Assembly: GCA_900768125.1 (NCBI GenBank)
Contig: CAAGBS010000037.1
Location: forward strand, 1-38,145
Length of the DNA: 38,145 nucleotides
Direction of reading: 5' to 3'
Source of the DNA: Oscillospiraceae bacterium
GTDB taxonomy: Bacteria > Bacillota > Clostridia > Oscillospirales > Ruminococcaceae
Part shown: in pieces, positions 6,562 to 15,228 of the stretch
Numbering within the stretch: position 1 is the first letter of the stretch
How the letters are laid out: every line of letters starts with the position of its first letter
Notes under the pieces: model-generated
The model's input: the letters and a program-made list of their open reading frames with translations, nothing else
The model's database searches: none
What the model was told of the DNA's origin: nothing
Translations under genes and position numbers: made by a program

Positions 6562-8850
6562 TTGGACAACAAGCTTATAAATGAAATAATCTCGCTGGCT
6601 GAAAACGGCGGCGCGCGCGGTAACGACATAACTTCAATATACGCGCAGGTATACAACGCATTGAAAAATACTCTTGGTATAACCCCGTATGCCGAGCAGA
6701 TAGGCGCGGCGCTGGCGCTTTCGGGTCACAACATGGTGCAGATGCAGACCGGAGAGGGCAAGACGTTTTCCGCGGTGTTCGCCGCGTGCTACGAAGCGCT
6801 CACCGGCGGTCAGGTGATGATACTCACGTTCAACGACTATCTCGCCCGCCGCGACTATGAGTGGACAAAGCCGGTCTACGACAAGATGGGCGTTTCACTG
6901 GGCTGTATCACCGCTGACACTCCCCGTGAGGACCGCCGCCGGATATACTCGAAGAAAGTCGTCTACCTCACCGCCAAGGAAGCCGGATTCGACTACCTGC
7001 GGGATTTCGTGTGCTTTGAGCCGAACGAGATGGTGTTCCCGCAGAAGCTGAATTTCGCCATCGTGGACGAAGCCGACAGCATAATGATAGACGAAGCCCG
7101 CATACCGCTGGTCATCGCCGGGGATATCGCCGCCGAGGACGATGGCAGCACCGCCGAGGTCTACGAAAAGGTGTCGGACTTCACCGACGACGACTACGGC
7201 ATAGACGAAGACAGCCGCAATATCTACCTCACGGACGAGGGCGCGGACAGGGCGGAATCAATCTTCGGCTGCGACATCTACGCCGCCGGGAACACCGGGC
7301 TTCTCGCGAAGATATGCGCCTGCCTGAAAGCCCGCGTAATGCTTGAGGAGGACAAGGACTACATTCTGCGCGACGGCGCGGTCATTCTGGTGGACGAGTT
7401 CACCGGCAGAGCCGCCCCCGGACGCGTTTTCCCGGGCGACCTGCAGGCGGCGGTCGAAGCAAAGCACGGGCTTACCATCACCTCGCGCGGGCGAATCATG
7501 GGGAATATCGCGTTACAGTACTTCCTGAGACTGTTCCCGAAGCTCGCCGGAATGACCGGCACGGCTATGCAGTCCCGCGAGGAATTTGACACGATATACG
7601 GTCTTCCAACGCAGGAGATACCCACCCGTCTGCCGTGCAGGCGAATCGACCACCCGCTCGAAATGTACTTCGACAAGACCGAGAAGCGCAAAGCGGTAGT
7701 CGAAGCCATTCGGGAAGCGCACGAGATTTCCCGACCTGTCCTTGTCGGCACGGAGAGCATAGGCGAATCCGAGGAACTCGCCGCAGAACTGAATGAGCGG
7801 GGCATTGAATGCGCCGTACTCAACGCGAAAAACGATGAAGCGGAAGCCGACATCATTTCCCGCGCCGGAGAACCGGGAGCAGTCACCATCTCCACCAACA
7901 TGGCGGGGCGCGGCGTTGACATAAAGCTCGGCGGCGCGGACTGCCACGCGAAAGCCGAAGTTGAACGGGCGGGCGGACTGCTCGTCCTCGCGACCGCAAT
8001 GCGGGAATCCTCGCGTATCACACAGCAGCTGAGAGGGCGCGCGGGACGCCAGGGCGACGTCGGCGAGAGCCGTTTCTTCGCCGCGCTGGACGATGAGATA
8101 ATGACGCGCAACGACCTGCGTTCCCTCGTTTCGGGACGGCACTACCCCAACGAGCGGGTGAGCGGTCCTATCTGGGATAAGTCCCTGCTGAAAGAAGCGG
8201 AGCGCGTGCAGCGCATTTCCGAGGGCAGTACGTTCGACGAGCGCGTGAAGCTGATGAAATACACGATGATAGGCGAAAAGCACCGAGCGATGACCTTCGA
8301 AAAACGCACCGCGCTGCTTGACGGCTCTTATTCCGCCGACCTCTGGCAGAAGCATGCCTCGGACCTCTGGGATAAGGCGGCGGAAAAATTCGGCGAGGAG
8401 GAGCTGCAGCGGAAGCAGGATATAGTCCTCGCGGCGCTGCTGAACGAATTTTGGTGCGACTACCTCGACTACACCGCCTACCTCCGGGAGGGGATACACC
8501 TCACCCAGATAGCCGGGCGCAATCCCGCAGAGGAGTACAACATCGCCTGCGAGGAATACTACCAGGGCGCGGCGGAAAGCCTCCCCGACCGCATGGCGGA
8601 GAAGCTGGAAGCGATACTTGAGTGCGACTGCCTCGACGACTTCCGGCCGCTCATGCCGACCCGCACCTACACCTACCTGCTGAATGATTCCGGCGAGGAA
8701 TTTAAGCGCAAGCCGCTGCTGCTCAGCGTTTTCACCGACAACGAGGAGATAGCGGACGGAAAGCCGAAATCAAAGCCCGAATCCCCAGCAGATAACGAGG
8801 AAAAGCCGCAGAAGAAGGGATTCTTCGCGAAGCTTTTCGGAAAGAAGTAA
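6562..8850 (+). CDS. secA2: Short SecA-like translocase ATPase (SecA2 type)
   Basis: The protein has 762 residues, shorter than housekeeping SecA. It starts at a TTG (6562) placed 7 bases after AAAGGAG. The DEAD motor is intact: Walker A MQTGEGKT (61-68), Walker B VDEAD (168-172), MTGTA (331-335), TNMAGRGVD (445-453) and QLRGRAGRQGD (489-499). The preprotein cross-linking region (about 190-265) is short, the segment before Walker A is truncated, and the C-terminal zinc-binding tail is replaced by a basic KKGFFAKLFGKK end. These are features of accessory SecA2 proteins, which work with the normal SecYEG channel on a subset of substrates. No accessory SecY or obvious substrate is nearby; a housekeeping SecA should be elsewhere. 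The next gene, mnmE, starts 8 bp downstream. Confidence 0.8.
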   Translation: MDNKLINEIISLAENGGARGNDITSIYAQVYNALKNTLGITPYAEQIGAALALSGHNMVQMQTGEGKTFSAVFAACYEALTGGQVMILTFNDYLARRDYEWTKPVYDKMGVSLGCITADTPREDRRRIYSKKVVYLTAKEAGFDYLRDFVCFEPNEMVFPQKLNFAIVDEADSIMIDEARIPLVIAGDIAAEDDGSTAEVYEKVSDFTDDDYGIDEDSRNIYLTDEGADRAESIFGCDIYAAGNTGLLAKICACLKARVMLEEDKDYILRDGAVILVDEFTGRAAPGRVFPGDLQAAVEAKHGLTITSRGRIMGNIALQYFLRLFPKLAGMTGTAMQSREEFDTIYGLPTQEIPTRLPCRRIDHPLEMYFDKTEKRKAVVEAIREAHEISRPVLVGTESIGESEELAAELNERGIECAVLNAKNDEAEADIISRAGEPGAVTISTNMAGRGVDIKLGGADCHAKAEVERAGGLLVLATAMRESSRITQQLRGRAGRQGDVGESRFFAALDDEIMTRNDLRSLVSGRHYPNERVSGPIWDKSLLKEAERVQRISEGSTFDERVKLMKYTMIGEKHRAMTFEKRTALLDGSYSADLWQKHASDLWDKAAEKFGEEELQRKQDIVLAALLNEFWCDYLDYTAYLREGIHLTQIAGRNPAEEYNIACEEYYQGAAESLPDRMAEKLEAILECDCLDDFRPLMPTRTYTYLLNDSGEEFKRKPLLLSVFTDNEEIADGKPKSKPESPADNEEKPQKKGFFAKLFGKK

Positions 8851-8858
8851 TTTATAAA

Positions 8859-10232
8859 ATGTCAACAATTTGTGCAATAGCGACCCCGCCCGCCGCCGGG
8901 GGGATCTCAGTGATACGCATTTCCGGCGAGGAAGCCGCAGATATCGCCGCGAAGGTATTCAAGCCCGTTTCCGGCAGGGAAGTGCGGGAAATGCAGGGCT
9001 ACCGCGCGGCTTACGGCAGGATCTTCGACGGGGACGAGCAGCTTGACGACGGCGTGCTGCTGATGTACCGCGCTCCCCATAGCTACACCGGAGAGGATAC
9101 GGCGGAGATATCCTGCCACGGCGGGATATACGTCACGCGGCGGGTGCTTTCCGCGTGCGTTAAGGCGGGGGCGCAGCCGGCGGCTCCCGGCGAGTTCACC
9201 AAACGCGCGCTGCTGAACGGAAAGCTGTCCCTCACGCAGGCGGAAGCGGTCGCGGATATAATCGGCGCGCAGGGCGGTCAGATCTTAAGCTGCGCCAACG
9301 GTCAGCGCGAGGGAGCGCTCTACCGCCGCATGGAAAAGTGCGCGGACAGCATAATGGAAATTTCCACCCAGATATCCGCGTGGATAGACTACCCCGACGA
9401 CGACACCCCGATAGTCACGCAGGAATGGCTCTGCGAAAGGCTTTCAGCGGTGCGCGGCATGTTCACCGAACTGCTTTCCGGCTACGACACCGGACGAATG
9501 CTGCGGGAGGGTATCTCCTGCGCGATAGTCGGCAAGCCCAACGCCGGGAAATCCACGCTGATGAACGCGCTCGCGGGGCAGCAGCGCAGCATTGTTTCCG
9601 ATATCGCGGGCACCACCCGGGATATAGTCGAGGAGACCATTGCGCTCGGGGATATAGTCCTGCGCGTTGCGGACTGCGCCGGGATACGCGAGACGGAAGA
9701 CGCAGTCGAAAAAATCGGCGTGGATATCATGCTGAAAAAGCTGCAGAACGCGGATATAGTGCTGGCGGTGTTCGACGGCTCGCGGGAGCTTTCCGATGAG
9801 GACAGGCGGCTGCTGGGGCTTCTCGACCCCGCGAAGACCGCCGCGGTGGTCAACAAATCCGACCTGCCGCAGATGCTGGACTCGGCTGAGATAACCGCGA
9901 AGCTGGGACAGCCCGTGGTAATTTCCGCGAGAGCCGGGGAGCAGTCCGGGGAGATCGCGAAGCGGCTGGAAAAGGCGGTCAGCGAAAAACTCGACCTCGC
10001 AAGGCTGGACCCTGACGCCGGCTTCCTCGCCAACGAGCGCCAGCGGGACTGCGTTATCAGAGCCGACCGCGCCGTTGAGGAAGCGCTGAATGCCGCGCAG
10101 CTTGGCGTGACTCCGGACGCGGTGGGCGTAATGCTGGAGGAAGCGCTGGACGCGGTCTACGAACTTTCCGGTAGGCGCGCCGGAGAGGAAGTCATAGCAG
10201 AGGTCTTCAAGCGCTTCTGCGTGGGAAAGTGA
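8859..10232 (+). CDS. mnmE: tRNA modification GTPase MnmE (TrmE)
   Basis: The 457 residues match the usual length. MnmE acts with MnmG to add the aminomethyl-type group to U34 of tRNAs reading split codon boxes. The N-terminal tetrahydrofolate-binding domain (APHSYTGEDTAEISCHGG, about 72-89) comes first, then a helical domain, an inserted GTPase with G1 GKPNAGKS (225-232), switch GTTRD and G4 NKSD, and the conserved C-terminal FCVGK whose Cys is needed for activity. The G3 motif reads DCAG in place of the common DTAG. The ribosome site is weak, and the gene follows the SecA2-like stop by 8 bp, so it is probably read by coupling. mnmG is not in the window. Confidence 0.96.
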   Translation: MSTICAIATPPAAGGISVIRISGEEAADIAAKVFKPVSGREVREMQGYRAAYGRIFDGDEQLDDGVLLMYRAPHSYTGEDTAEISCHGGIYVTRRVLSACVKAGAQPAAPGEFTKRALLNGKLSLTQAEAVADIIGAQGGQILSCANGQREGALYRRMEKCADSIMEISTQISAWIDYPDDDTPIVTQEWLCERLSAVRGMFTELLSGYDTGRMLREGISCAIVGKPNAGKSTLMNALAGQQRSIVSDIAGTTRDIVEETIALGDIVLRVADCAGIRETEDAVEKIGVDIMLKKLQNADIVLAVFDGSRELSDEDRRLLGLLDPAKTAAVVNKSDLPQMLDSAEITAKLGQPVVISARAGEQSGEIAKRLEKAVSEKLDLARLDPDAGFLANERQRDCVIRADRAVEEALNAAQLGVTPDAVGVMLEEALDAVYELSGRRAGEEVIAEVFKRFCVGK

Positions 10233-10247
10233 CCGGGAGGTAACGGA

Positions 10248-10865
10248 ATGAACATACTTATAATAGGCTGCGGCCGCGTGGGCAGCGAACTTGCGGAACT
10301 TCTCGACAAGCGCGGGCACGACATTTCAGTCATCGACCGCGACCCGGAGAACTTCGACCGGCTGCCCGGGGATTTTTCGGGCTTCACCACCACGGGAGTA
10401 CCCATCGACCAGAGCGTGATGAAAAAGGCGGGCATCGAAAGCTGCGACGCGGTATGCGCAGTCACGCAGGACGACGACCTGAATATCATGGCGGCGCAGA
10501 TAGCCAAGGAAATATTCGGCGTGCAGCGCGTGTTCGCGCGTATCTCAGACGTGGACAAGGCGGACGTTTTCAAGGGCTTCGAGATACACACCGTATGCCC
10601 GACCAAGCTGACCGTGCAGTCTGCGTGCGCCGCCATCGAGGACGTCAGCAGCGAAACTGAGGTCTACATCGAGCGCAGCCCCGTGAAATTCACCACGATG
10701 AACACGCCGGAGGAATACGTCGGGAAGCAGCCCGGCGACATCGAGCTTGAACCTGATGAATCCCTGTTCGCGCTGATACGGCCTAACGGCGCTTTTCTGC
10801 TGTACACAGGGCAGGTCATCACCCTGGGCGCGCAGGACAAGCTCATTTTTGCGAAAAAAGTCTGA
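10248..10865 (+). CDS. RCK-domain protein (TrkA/KtrA family), second copy
   Basis: This 205-residue protein has the Rossmann motif ILIIGCGRVGSELAELL at the N-terminus and an acidic residue at the end of strand 2 (SVIDRDPENFD). An RCK_N domain covers about 1-130, and a C-terminal RCK_C-like domain is shorter and more divergent than in the 3989-4651 protein. GGGAGG precedes the start by about 7 bases. It is read from the mnmE operon. It likely binds a nucleotide and regulates potassium uptake, perhaps in a heteromer with the other copy, but no channel gene is present. Confidence 0.85.
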   Translation: MNILIIGCGRVGSELAELLDKRGHDISVIDRDPENFDRLPGDFSGFTTTGVPIDQSVMKKAGIESCDAVCAVTQDDDLNIMAAQIAKEIFGVQRVFARISDVDKADVFKGFEIHTVCPTKLTVQSACAAIEDVSSETEVYIERSPVKFTTMNTPEEYVGKQPGDIELEPDESLFALIRPNGAFLLYTGQVITLGAQDKLIFAKKV

Positions 10866-10882
10866 ATTTGAAGAGGCACGAT

Positions 10883-11530
10883 ATGTACAAATTAGTTATT
10901 TTTGACCTTGACGGCACACTGCTGAACACTATAGGCGACCTCGCCACCGCCGGAAATCACACGCTGGAAGTCATGGGCTTCCCACAGCACCCGGAGGACA
11001 GATACCGCCATTTCGTTGGCAACGGCATTCCCAAGCTTATCGAGAGAATGCTCCCGGAGGGTCACGGCCAGGCGGTGGAGAAGAAAGCGTATGAGATATT
11101 CATGGAGTACTACTCCGCGCACAAATGCGACCGCACGAAGCCCTATCCCGGCATTCCGGAACTGATTAGAAAGCTGAGGGAGCGCGGCGTAAGGTGCGCC
11201 GCAAACTCCAACAAGGCGCACGAATTTTCGCAGGAACTGATAAAACTCAGCTTCGGCGATGAGTTTGACGATGTGATAGGCTTCGGCGTGGGATTCCCCG
11301 CAAAGCCCGACCCGGGAGCCGCGCTGGAGCTTATCCGCCGCGCGGGAGTGAAGCCCTCGGAAGCGCTGTACGTCGGCGACAGCAACGTTGATATCCAGAC
11401 CGGACATAACGCCGGGATAGACGTCTGCGGAGCGGTCTGGGGCTTCCGCGGCTATGACGAGCTTGCGGCGATGAAGCCTACATACCTTGCGATGGACGCC
11501 GCGGAACTTGAAAAGATAATACTGGGTTGA
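10883..11530 (+). CDS. HAD-superfamily phosphatase, phosphoglycolate-phosphatase-like
   Basis: This 215-residue cytoplasmic protein has all four HAD motifs: motif I FDLDGT with nucleophile D8 and D10, motif II AANSNK, motif III Lys in FPAKPDP, and motif IV YVGDSNVD. A helical cap (about 17-85) places it in subfamily I with Gph and PpaX. The ATG at 10883 follows GAAGAGG by 6 bases; a TTG at 10868 is also in frame but overlaps this site. The substrate (phosphoglycolate, pyrophosphate or a sugar phosphate) cannot be decided from sequence. It is the last gene of the plus-strand run; no clear terminator is seen after it. Confidence 0.88.
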   Translation: MYKLVIFDLDGTLLNTIGDLATAGNHTLEVMGFPQHPEDRYRHFVGNGIPKLIERMLPEGHGQAVEKKAYEIFMEYYSAHKCDRTKPYPGIPELIRKLRERGVRCAANSNKAHEFSQELIKLSFGDEFDDVIGFGVGFPAKPDPGAALELIRRAGVKPSEALYVGDSNVDIQTGHNAGIDVCGAVWGFRGYDELAAMKPTYLAMDAAELEKIILG

Positions 11531-11619
11531 ATGTGGGCATTTTCAATTAAAATCCAGCGGGCGTAGTGGTGAAATTCAACAAAAATATAGCTGTATCGAG
11601 TAAATTCTTGTGAAAACTG

Positions 11620-11648
11620 TAGACAAATCCGTCCGTTCGTGATATACT
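11620..11648 (+). promoter_or_regulatory. Sigma-A-like promoter of the cytidylate-kinase-like gene
   Basis: TAGACA (11620-11625) and TATACT (11643-11648) are spaced by 17 bp, upstream of the gene starting at 11711. Both boxes differ from consensus by one base. Confidence 0.7.
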
Positions 11649-11710
11649 ATTATCAAACGGAAACACCACCGTATATAAAGGTGAAGCTGATCAGACGGAG
11701 GCGATCCATC

Positions 11711-12310
11711 ATGGCTAAGAAGATAATTACCATCACAAGACAGTACGGAAGCGGCGGACGAGAGATAGGCGAAAAGCTCGCGAAGCGCCTGGGCGTGAGC
11801 TTCTGGGACAACAAACTGCTCGATGTTGCGGCGAAAGACAGCGGCATACACAAGACGCATTTCGAGGAAAGCGACGAGCGCCGCACAAACAGTTTCCTGT
11901 ACCTGCTTTCCACGACCTACGGTCAGGGTGGGGTGCCGTTTGACGACGCGCTGTTTTTCGCTCAGCTGAACGCGATACAGAAGATAGCTTCGAAAGAATC
12001 CTGCCTTATCATCGGCAGATGTGCGGATTACGCGCTTCGGGACTTTAACAATGTGCTGAACATCTACATAACCGCGCCGCTGGACGACCGTATCAAGCGC
12101 GCGATAAACGCGTACGGCATCGGCGAAAAGCACGCGGCGGAGTATGTAAAGCGCATGGATAAGCAGCGTATCTCCTACTACAACTACTACACCGACAAGC
12201 GCTGGGGCGTACCGGAGAACTACGAGATATGCCTTGACAGTTCCGCGCTTGGCATTGACGGATCCGTGGACCTGCTGGAAGACTTCATCAAGAAGTACTA
12301 CAAGGAATAA
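11711..12310 (+). CDS. Cytidylate-kinase-like family protein
   Basis: This 199-residue protein starts at an ATG 9 bases after GGAGG. The N-terminus IITITRQYGSGGREIGEKLAKRLG is the modified P-loop of the cytidylate-kinase-like family (PF13189), in which the usual GxxGxGKS is replaced by GSGGREIG. IIGRCADYALRD near the middle and the NIYITAPLDDRIKRAI segment correspond to the nucleoside-monophosphate-kinase core. The family is common in gut Clostridia and Bacteroides; its substrate is not established, and it is distinct from Cmk proper. It is a single-gene unit with its own promoter and a strong terminator 13 bp after the stop. Confidence 0.85.
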   Translation: MAKKIITITRQYGSGGREIGEKLAKRLGVSFWDNKLLDVAAKDSGIHKTHFEESDERRTNSFLYLLSTTYGQGGVPFDDALFFAQLNAIQKIASKESCLIIGRCADYALRDFNNVLNIYITAPLDDRIKRAINAYGIGEKHAAEYVKRMDKQRISYYNYYTDKRWGVPENYEICLDSSALGIDGSVDLLEDFIKKYYKE

Positions 12311-12322
12311 TTCCGAATAACT

Positions 12323-12358
12323 ACCGCCGGACTGTGGAATGCAGTCCGGCGGTTTTTT
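12323..12358 (+). terminator. Intrinsic terminator
   Basis: CCGCCGGACTG (12324-12334) pairs perfectly with CAGTCCGGCGG (12342-12352) around a 7-base loop, followed by six T. It ends the cytidylate-kinase-like gene. Confidence 0.95.
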
Positions 12359-12360
12359 CT

Positions 12361-12389
12361 ATAAAAAGAGGGAAGCCGGAGCCTCCCTC
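12361..12389 (-). terminator. Intrinsic terminator of metY
   Basis: On the minus strand, a 9-bp stem with one GU pair and a 4-base loop (12368-12389) is followed by TTTTTA. It lies 6 bp after the metY stop. Confidence 0.88.
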
Positions 12390-12395
12390 GTATCA

Positions 12396-13679
12396 TCAGA
12401 TTTTGTCCAGCGCCTGCGCGATATCGTCGATGAGGTCCTGTGCGTCTTCAAGGCCGCAGGAATATCTCACGAGGTTGGGATAAACGCCGCATGCCTGGAG
12501 CTCCTCGTCGTTCATCTGGCGGTGAGTTGCGCTCGCGGGGTGCAGGCAGCAGGTGCGCGCGTCCGCAACGTGGGTCTCGATGGCGCCGAGTCTCAGGTGC
12601 TTCATAAATTCCTCCGCCGCCTTTCTGCCGCCCTTCATGCCGAAGCTTACTACGCCGCAGGTGCCGTCCGGCATATACTTCTGCGCGGTCTCGTAGTACT
12701 TGTCGCCGGGAAGCCCGGGGTAGTTGACGTACTCTATCTTGTTATGCTCGCTCAGGAACTTCGCAACTGCAAGTCCGTTCTCGCAGTGGCGCTTCATGCG
12801 GACGTGCAGGCTCTCCAGCCCGAGGTTGAGAATGAAAGCGTTCATCGGTGCCTGTATCGAGCCGAGGTCGCGCATCATCTGCGCGGTCGCCTTGGTGATG
12901 AACGCGCCGCCCATGCCGAATTTCTCAGCGTAGGTTATGCCGTGGTAGCTCTCGTCAGGCGTGCACAGCCCCGGGAACTTGTCCGCGTGCGCCAGCCAGT
13001 CGAAATTGCCGCTGTCAACTATGCAGCCGCCTACCGCTGCGCCGTGGCCGTCCATGTACTTGGTGGTGGAGTGGGTCACGATATCCGCGCCCCATTCGAA
13101 CGGGCGGCAGTTCACCGGCGTTGCGAAAGTGTTGTCCACGATGAGCGGCACCCCGTGGTCGTGAGCCGCCTTGGCAAACTTTTCGATGTCGAGGACGGTA
13201 AGCGCCGGGTTCGCAATGGTCTCGCCGAAGACCGCCTTGGTGTTCGGTTTGAAAGCCGCATTCAGCTCCTCGGGGGTGCAGTCCGGGCTGACGAAAGTGA
13301 AGTCAACGCCCATCTTGCGCATCGTCACGTTGAACAGGTTGAACGTGCCGCCGTAGATGGAACTGGAGGCTACGACATGGTCGCCGCAGCCTGCGATGTT
13401 GAATACCGCGAAGAAGTTCGCAGCCTGACCGGAAGAAGTCAGCATAGCAGCGGAGCCGCCCTCGAGTTCCGCTATCTTAGCGGCTACGGTGTCGTTGGTG
13501 GGGTTCTGCAGGCGGGTGTAGAAGTAGCCGCTCGCCTCAAGGTCGAACAGCTTTCCCATGTCCTCGCTGGTGGCGTACTTGAATGTGGTGCTCTGTACTA
13601 TCGGCACCTGGCGCGGCTCGCCGTTTCCCGGTGTGTAGCCTCCCTGGACGCACTTTGTACCCATTTTTAATTCGCTCAT
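12396..13679 (-). CDS. metY: O-acetylhomoserine sulfhydrylase
   Basis: This 427-residue cytoplasmic PLP enzyme belongs to the Cys/Met metabolism (gamma) family. It makes homocysteine from O-acetylhomoserine and sulfide in direct sulfhydrylation. Visible signs are YTRLQNPTNDTVAAKIAELEGG near the N-terminus, TSSGQAA for phosphate binding, VDNTFATP with the Asp that contacts the PLP pyridine nitrogen, and HSTTKYMDGHG with Schiff-base Lys207. The insertion and the C-terminal HPASATHRQMNDEELQACGVYP are typical of MetY, not of MetB or MetC. AGGAGG lies 7 bases upstream of the ATG. It is a single-gene transcript with a consensus promoter and its own terminator. I see no SAM or T-box riboswitch in the short leader. 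Confidence 0.94.
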   Translation of the reverse strand: MSELKMGTKCVQGGYTPGNGEPRQVPIVQSTTFKYATSEDMGKLFDLEASGYFYTRLQNPTNDTVAAKIAELEGGSAAMLTSSGQAANFFAVFNIAGCGDHVVASSSIYGGTFNLFNVTMRKMGVDFTFVSPDCTPEELNAAFKPNTKAVFGETIANPALTVLDIEKFAKAAHDHGVPLIVDNTFATPVNCRPFEWGADIVTHSTTKYMDGHGAAVGGCIVDSGNFDWLAHADKFPGLCTPDESYHGITYAEKFGMGGAFITKATAQMMRDLGSIQAPMNAFILNLGLESLHVRMKRHCENGLAVAKFLSEHNKIEYVNYPGLPGDKYYETAQKYMPDGTCGVVSFGMKGGRKAAEEFMKHLRLGAIETHVADARTCCLHPASATHRQMNDEELQACGVYPNLVRYSCGLEDAQDLIDDIAQALDKI

Positions 13680-13756
13680 GTTATATCCTCCTGTTAATAC
13701 CTAGTTCTGAATTAGGTTTTGCGCGACAAAAATATGCGGAAATATCCGCGATTTTA

Positions 13757-13785
13757 ATTATACTCCATTTTCCGTATATTGTCAA
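13757..13785 (-). promoter_or_regulatory. Consensus sigma-A promoter of metY
   Basis: On the minus strand TTGACA (13780-13785) and TATAAT (13757-13762) are both perfect, with a 17-bp spacer. The transcript would begin near 13750 with a short GCGGA/TCCGC hairpin. Confidence 0.92.
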
Positions 13786-13810
13786 GCAAATTAGCGGTTC
13801 CCTGGCGTTA

Positions 13811-13839
13811 TTGACAAACAGGCGGGAATAGTGTATAAT
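13811..13839 (+). promoter_or_regulatory. Consensus sigma-A promoter of the radical SAM gene
   Basis: TTGACA (13811-13816) and TATAAT (13834-13839) are both perfect, with a 17-bp spacer. It diverges from the metY promoter, with 25 bp between the two -35 boxes. Confidence 0.92.
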
Positions 13840-13876
13840 TTTCACGAACATAATCGGAATGAACGGCGGTGACTGA

Positions 13877-14737
13877 ATGCATTTAGTACAGGCAAAGAGC
13901 ATACTATCGGCGAACAATGGGATAAACGTATACCGAGGCTGCACCCACGGGTGTATCTACTGCGACTCGCGCAGCCTGTGCTATCACACTCCGCAGCCGT
14001 TCGAGGACATCGAGGCAAAGGAGAACGCTCCGCAGCTTCTTGAAGCCGCCCTGCGCTCAAAGCGGAAGCGCTGCATGATAGGCACCGGCGCGATGTGCGA
14101 CCCCTATCTCCAGGCGGAAAAGGAACTGAAGCTCACCCGGCGCTGCCTTGAAGTCATCAGCCGGAACGGATTCGGCGCCGCCGTGCTGACGAAATCCGAC
14201 CTGATAATGCGGGACATCGACCTGCTGGAGCAGATAAACCGCGATTCCAAGGCAGTGGTGCAGATGACCCTCACCACCGCGGACGAGGATCTCTGCCGCA
14301 TAATAGAGCCGAACGTGTGCACTACCGCGCGGCGGTTTGAAGTGCTGTGCGAGATGCGCGAGCGCGGGATACCAACTGTAGTCTGGTTCACGCCGCTGCT
14401 GCCGTTCATAAACGACACGGAGGAGAACGTCCGCGCCATAGTCGATTATGCGAAGCGCGCGGGTTGTCATGGGGTTTTCTGCTTCGGCATGGGGCTGACT
14501 CTCCGCGAGGGCAACCGCGAGTATTTCTATGCGGCGCTGGACAGGCATTTCCCGGGGCTGAAAGAGCGGTACATGAAGCGGTTCGTGAACTACTACGAGC
14601 TGCCGTCCCCGGACTCCATGCGGCTGTATCAGGTCTTCCGCGAGGAGTGCGCGAAAGCTGGTCTGGAATACGACCCGAAAAAGATCTTGACCTGGCTGAA
14701 CGAGTTTCCGGAGTGTGAACAACTGACATTATTCTGA
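13877..14737 (+). CDS. Radical SAM protein of the SplB-related group
   Basis: This 286-residue protein carries the radical-SAM 4Fe-4S motif as C22-x3-C26-x2-C29 in YRGCTHGCIYCDSRS. The following IGTGAMCDPYLQAEKELKLTRRCLE and VLTKSDLIMRDIDLL segments match the COG1533 (spore photoproduct lyase-related) family that is widespread outside spore-formers and whose substrate is mostly unknown. The C-terminal Cys of true SplB is not evident, so DNA photoproduct repair is not implied. It starts with GGCGGTGA upstream of the ATG. The next gene begins 9 bp after its stop and is likely co-expressed. Gene symbol is left blank since the reaction is unknown. Confidence 0.87.
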   Translation: MHLVQAKSILSANNGINVYRGCTHGCIYCDSRSLCYHTPQPFEDIEAKENAPQLLEAALRSKRKRCMIGTGAMCDPYLQAEKELKLTRRCLEVISRNGFGAAVLTKSDLIMRDIDLLEQINRDSKAVVQMTLTTADEDLCRIIEPNVCTTARRFEVLCEMRERGIPTVVWFTPLLPFINDTEENVRAIVDYAKRAGCHGVFCFGMGLTLREGNREYFYAALDRHFPGLKERYMKRFVNYYELPSPDSMRLYQVFREECAKAGLEYDPKKILTWLNEFPECEQLTLF

Positions 14738-14746
14738 GGTGACGAT

Positions 14747-15199
14747 ATGATAAACAACTATGTCAAGATGATATGCGGAATGCTGGAAATACCCATGCCG
14801 AGGGTATTCTACAGCGAAAATGCGCTGAGACCCGGGGAGCACGCGCGGCTTTCCCAGGACGGAAAACAGCTGTATCTCCGGAAGCTGAAAACCGCTTCCC
14901 TCGATCAGCTTTTCGCGGCTTCCTGCGAACTCCGCCGTGAGTGGCAGCGCAGGACTGACCGGGAGCGTTACTGCGGCTCCCACAAGCCGGCTGACCGGCT
15001 TACGGTACGGGATTTCAGCATGCAGCCCGCCGAGGTGGACGCAAACGCATTCGGGGCGGTGGTCTGCCTGGCGTTTTTCGGCGTGGAACCGGTCTTCGAC
15101 GAACTGCCCGGAGTAGTCCGGAGCCGCATAGAGAGCCGGATAGAGGAGATCCGCCGGGACGAGTTCCCGCAGCTTGCGGCGATGAGACCGCACGAGTAA
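14747..15199 (+). CDS. Hypothetical protein, possible degenerate zincin-like metallopeptidase
   Basis: This 150-residue soluble protein has no signal peptide or membrane segment. It starts 9 bp after the radical SAM stop with a GAGGTGAC ribosome site. I do not recognise it with certainty. The helix ending in SCELRREWQ (about residues 59-67) followed by VDANAFGAVVCLAFFG (about 93-108) resembles small Firmicutes peptidases that have HELRHxWQ and a later E/D-xDANAF helix. Here both zinc His are replaced (Cys and Arg), so if related it should be inactive. A function is not assigned. Confidence 0.6.
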   Translation: MINNYVKMICGMLEIPMPRVFYSENALRPGEHARLSQDGKQLYLRKLKTASLDQLFAASCELRREWQRRTDRERYCGSHKPADRLTVRDFSMQPAEVDANAFGAVVCLAFFGVEPVFDELPGVVRSRIESRIEEIRRDEFPQLAAMRPHE

Positions 15200-15228
15200 A
15201 AAACCGCATATCTGTGCGACGCGCAGAG

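Noticed and set aside
13680..13756. Possible SAM or T-box riboswitch in the metY leader
   Set aside because: The leader is only about 70 nt and contains only small weak hairpins; no SAM-I core and no T-box sequence is seen.
13877..14737. Spore photoproduct lyase SplB
   Set aside because: The family relation is visible, but the conserved C-terminal Cys of true SplB is not, and length and context fit the broader COG1533 group.
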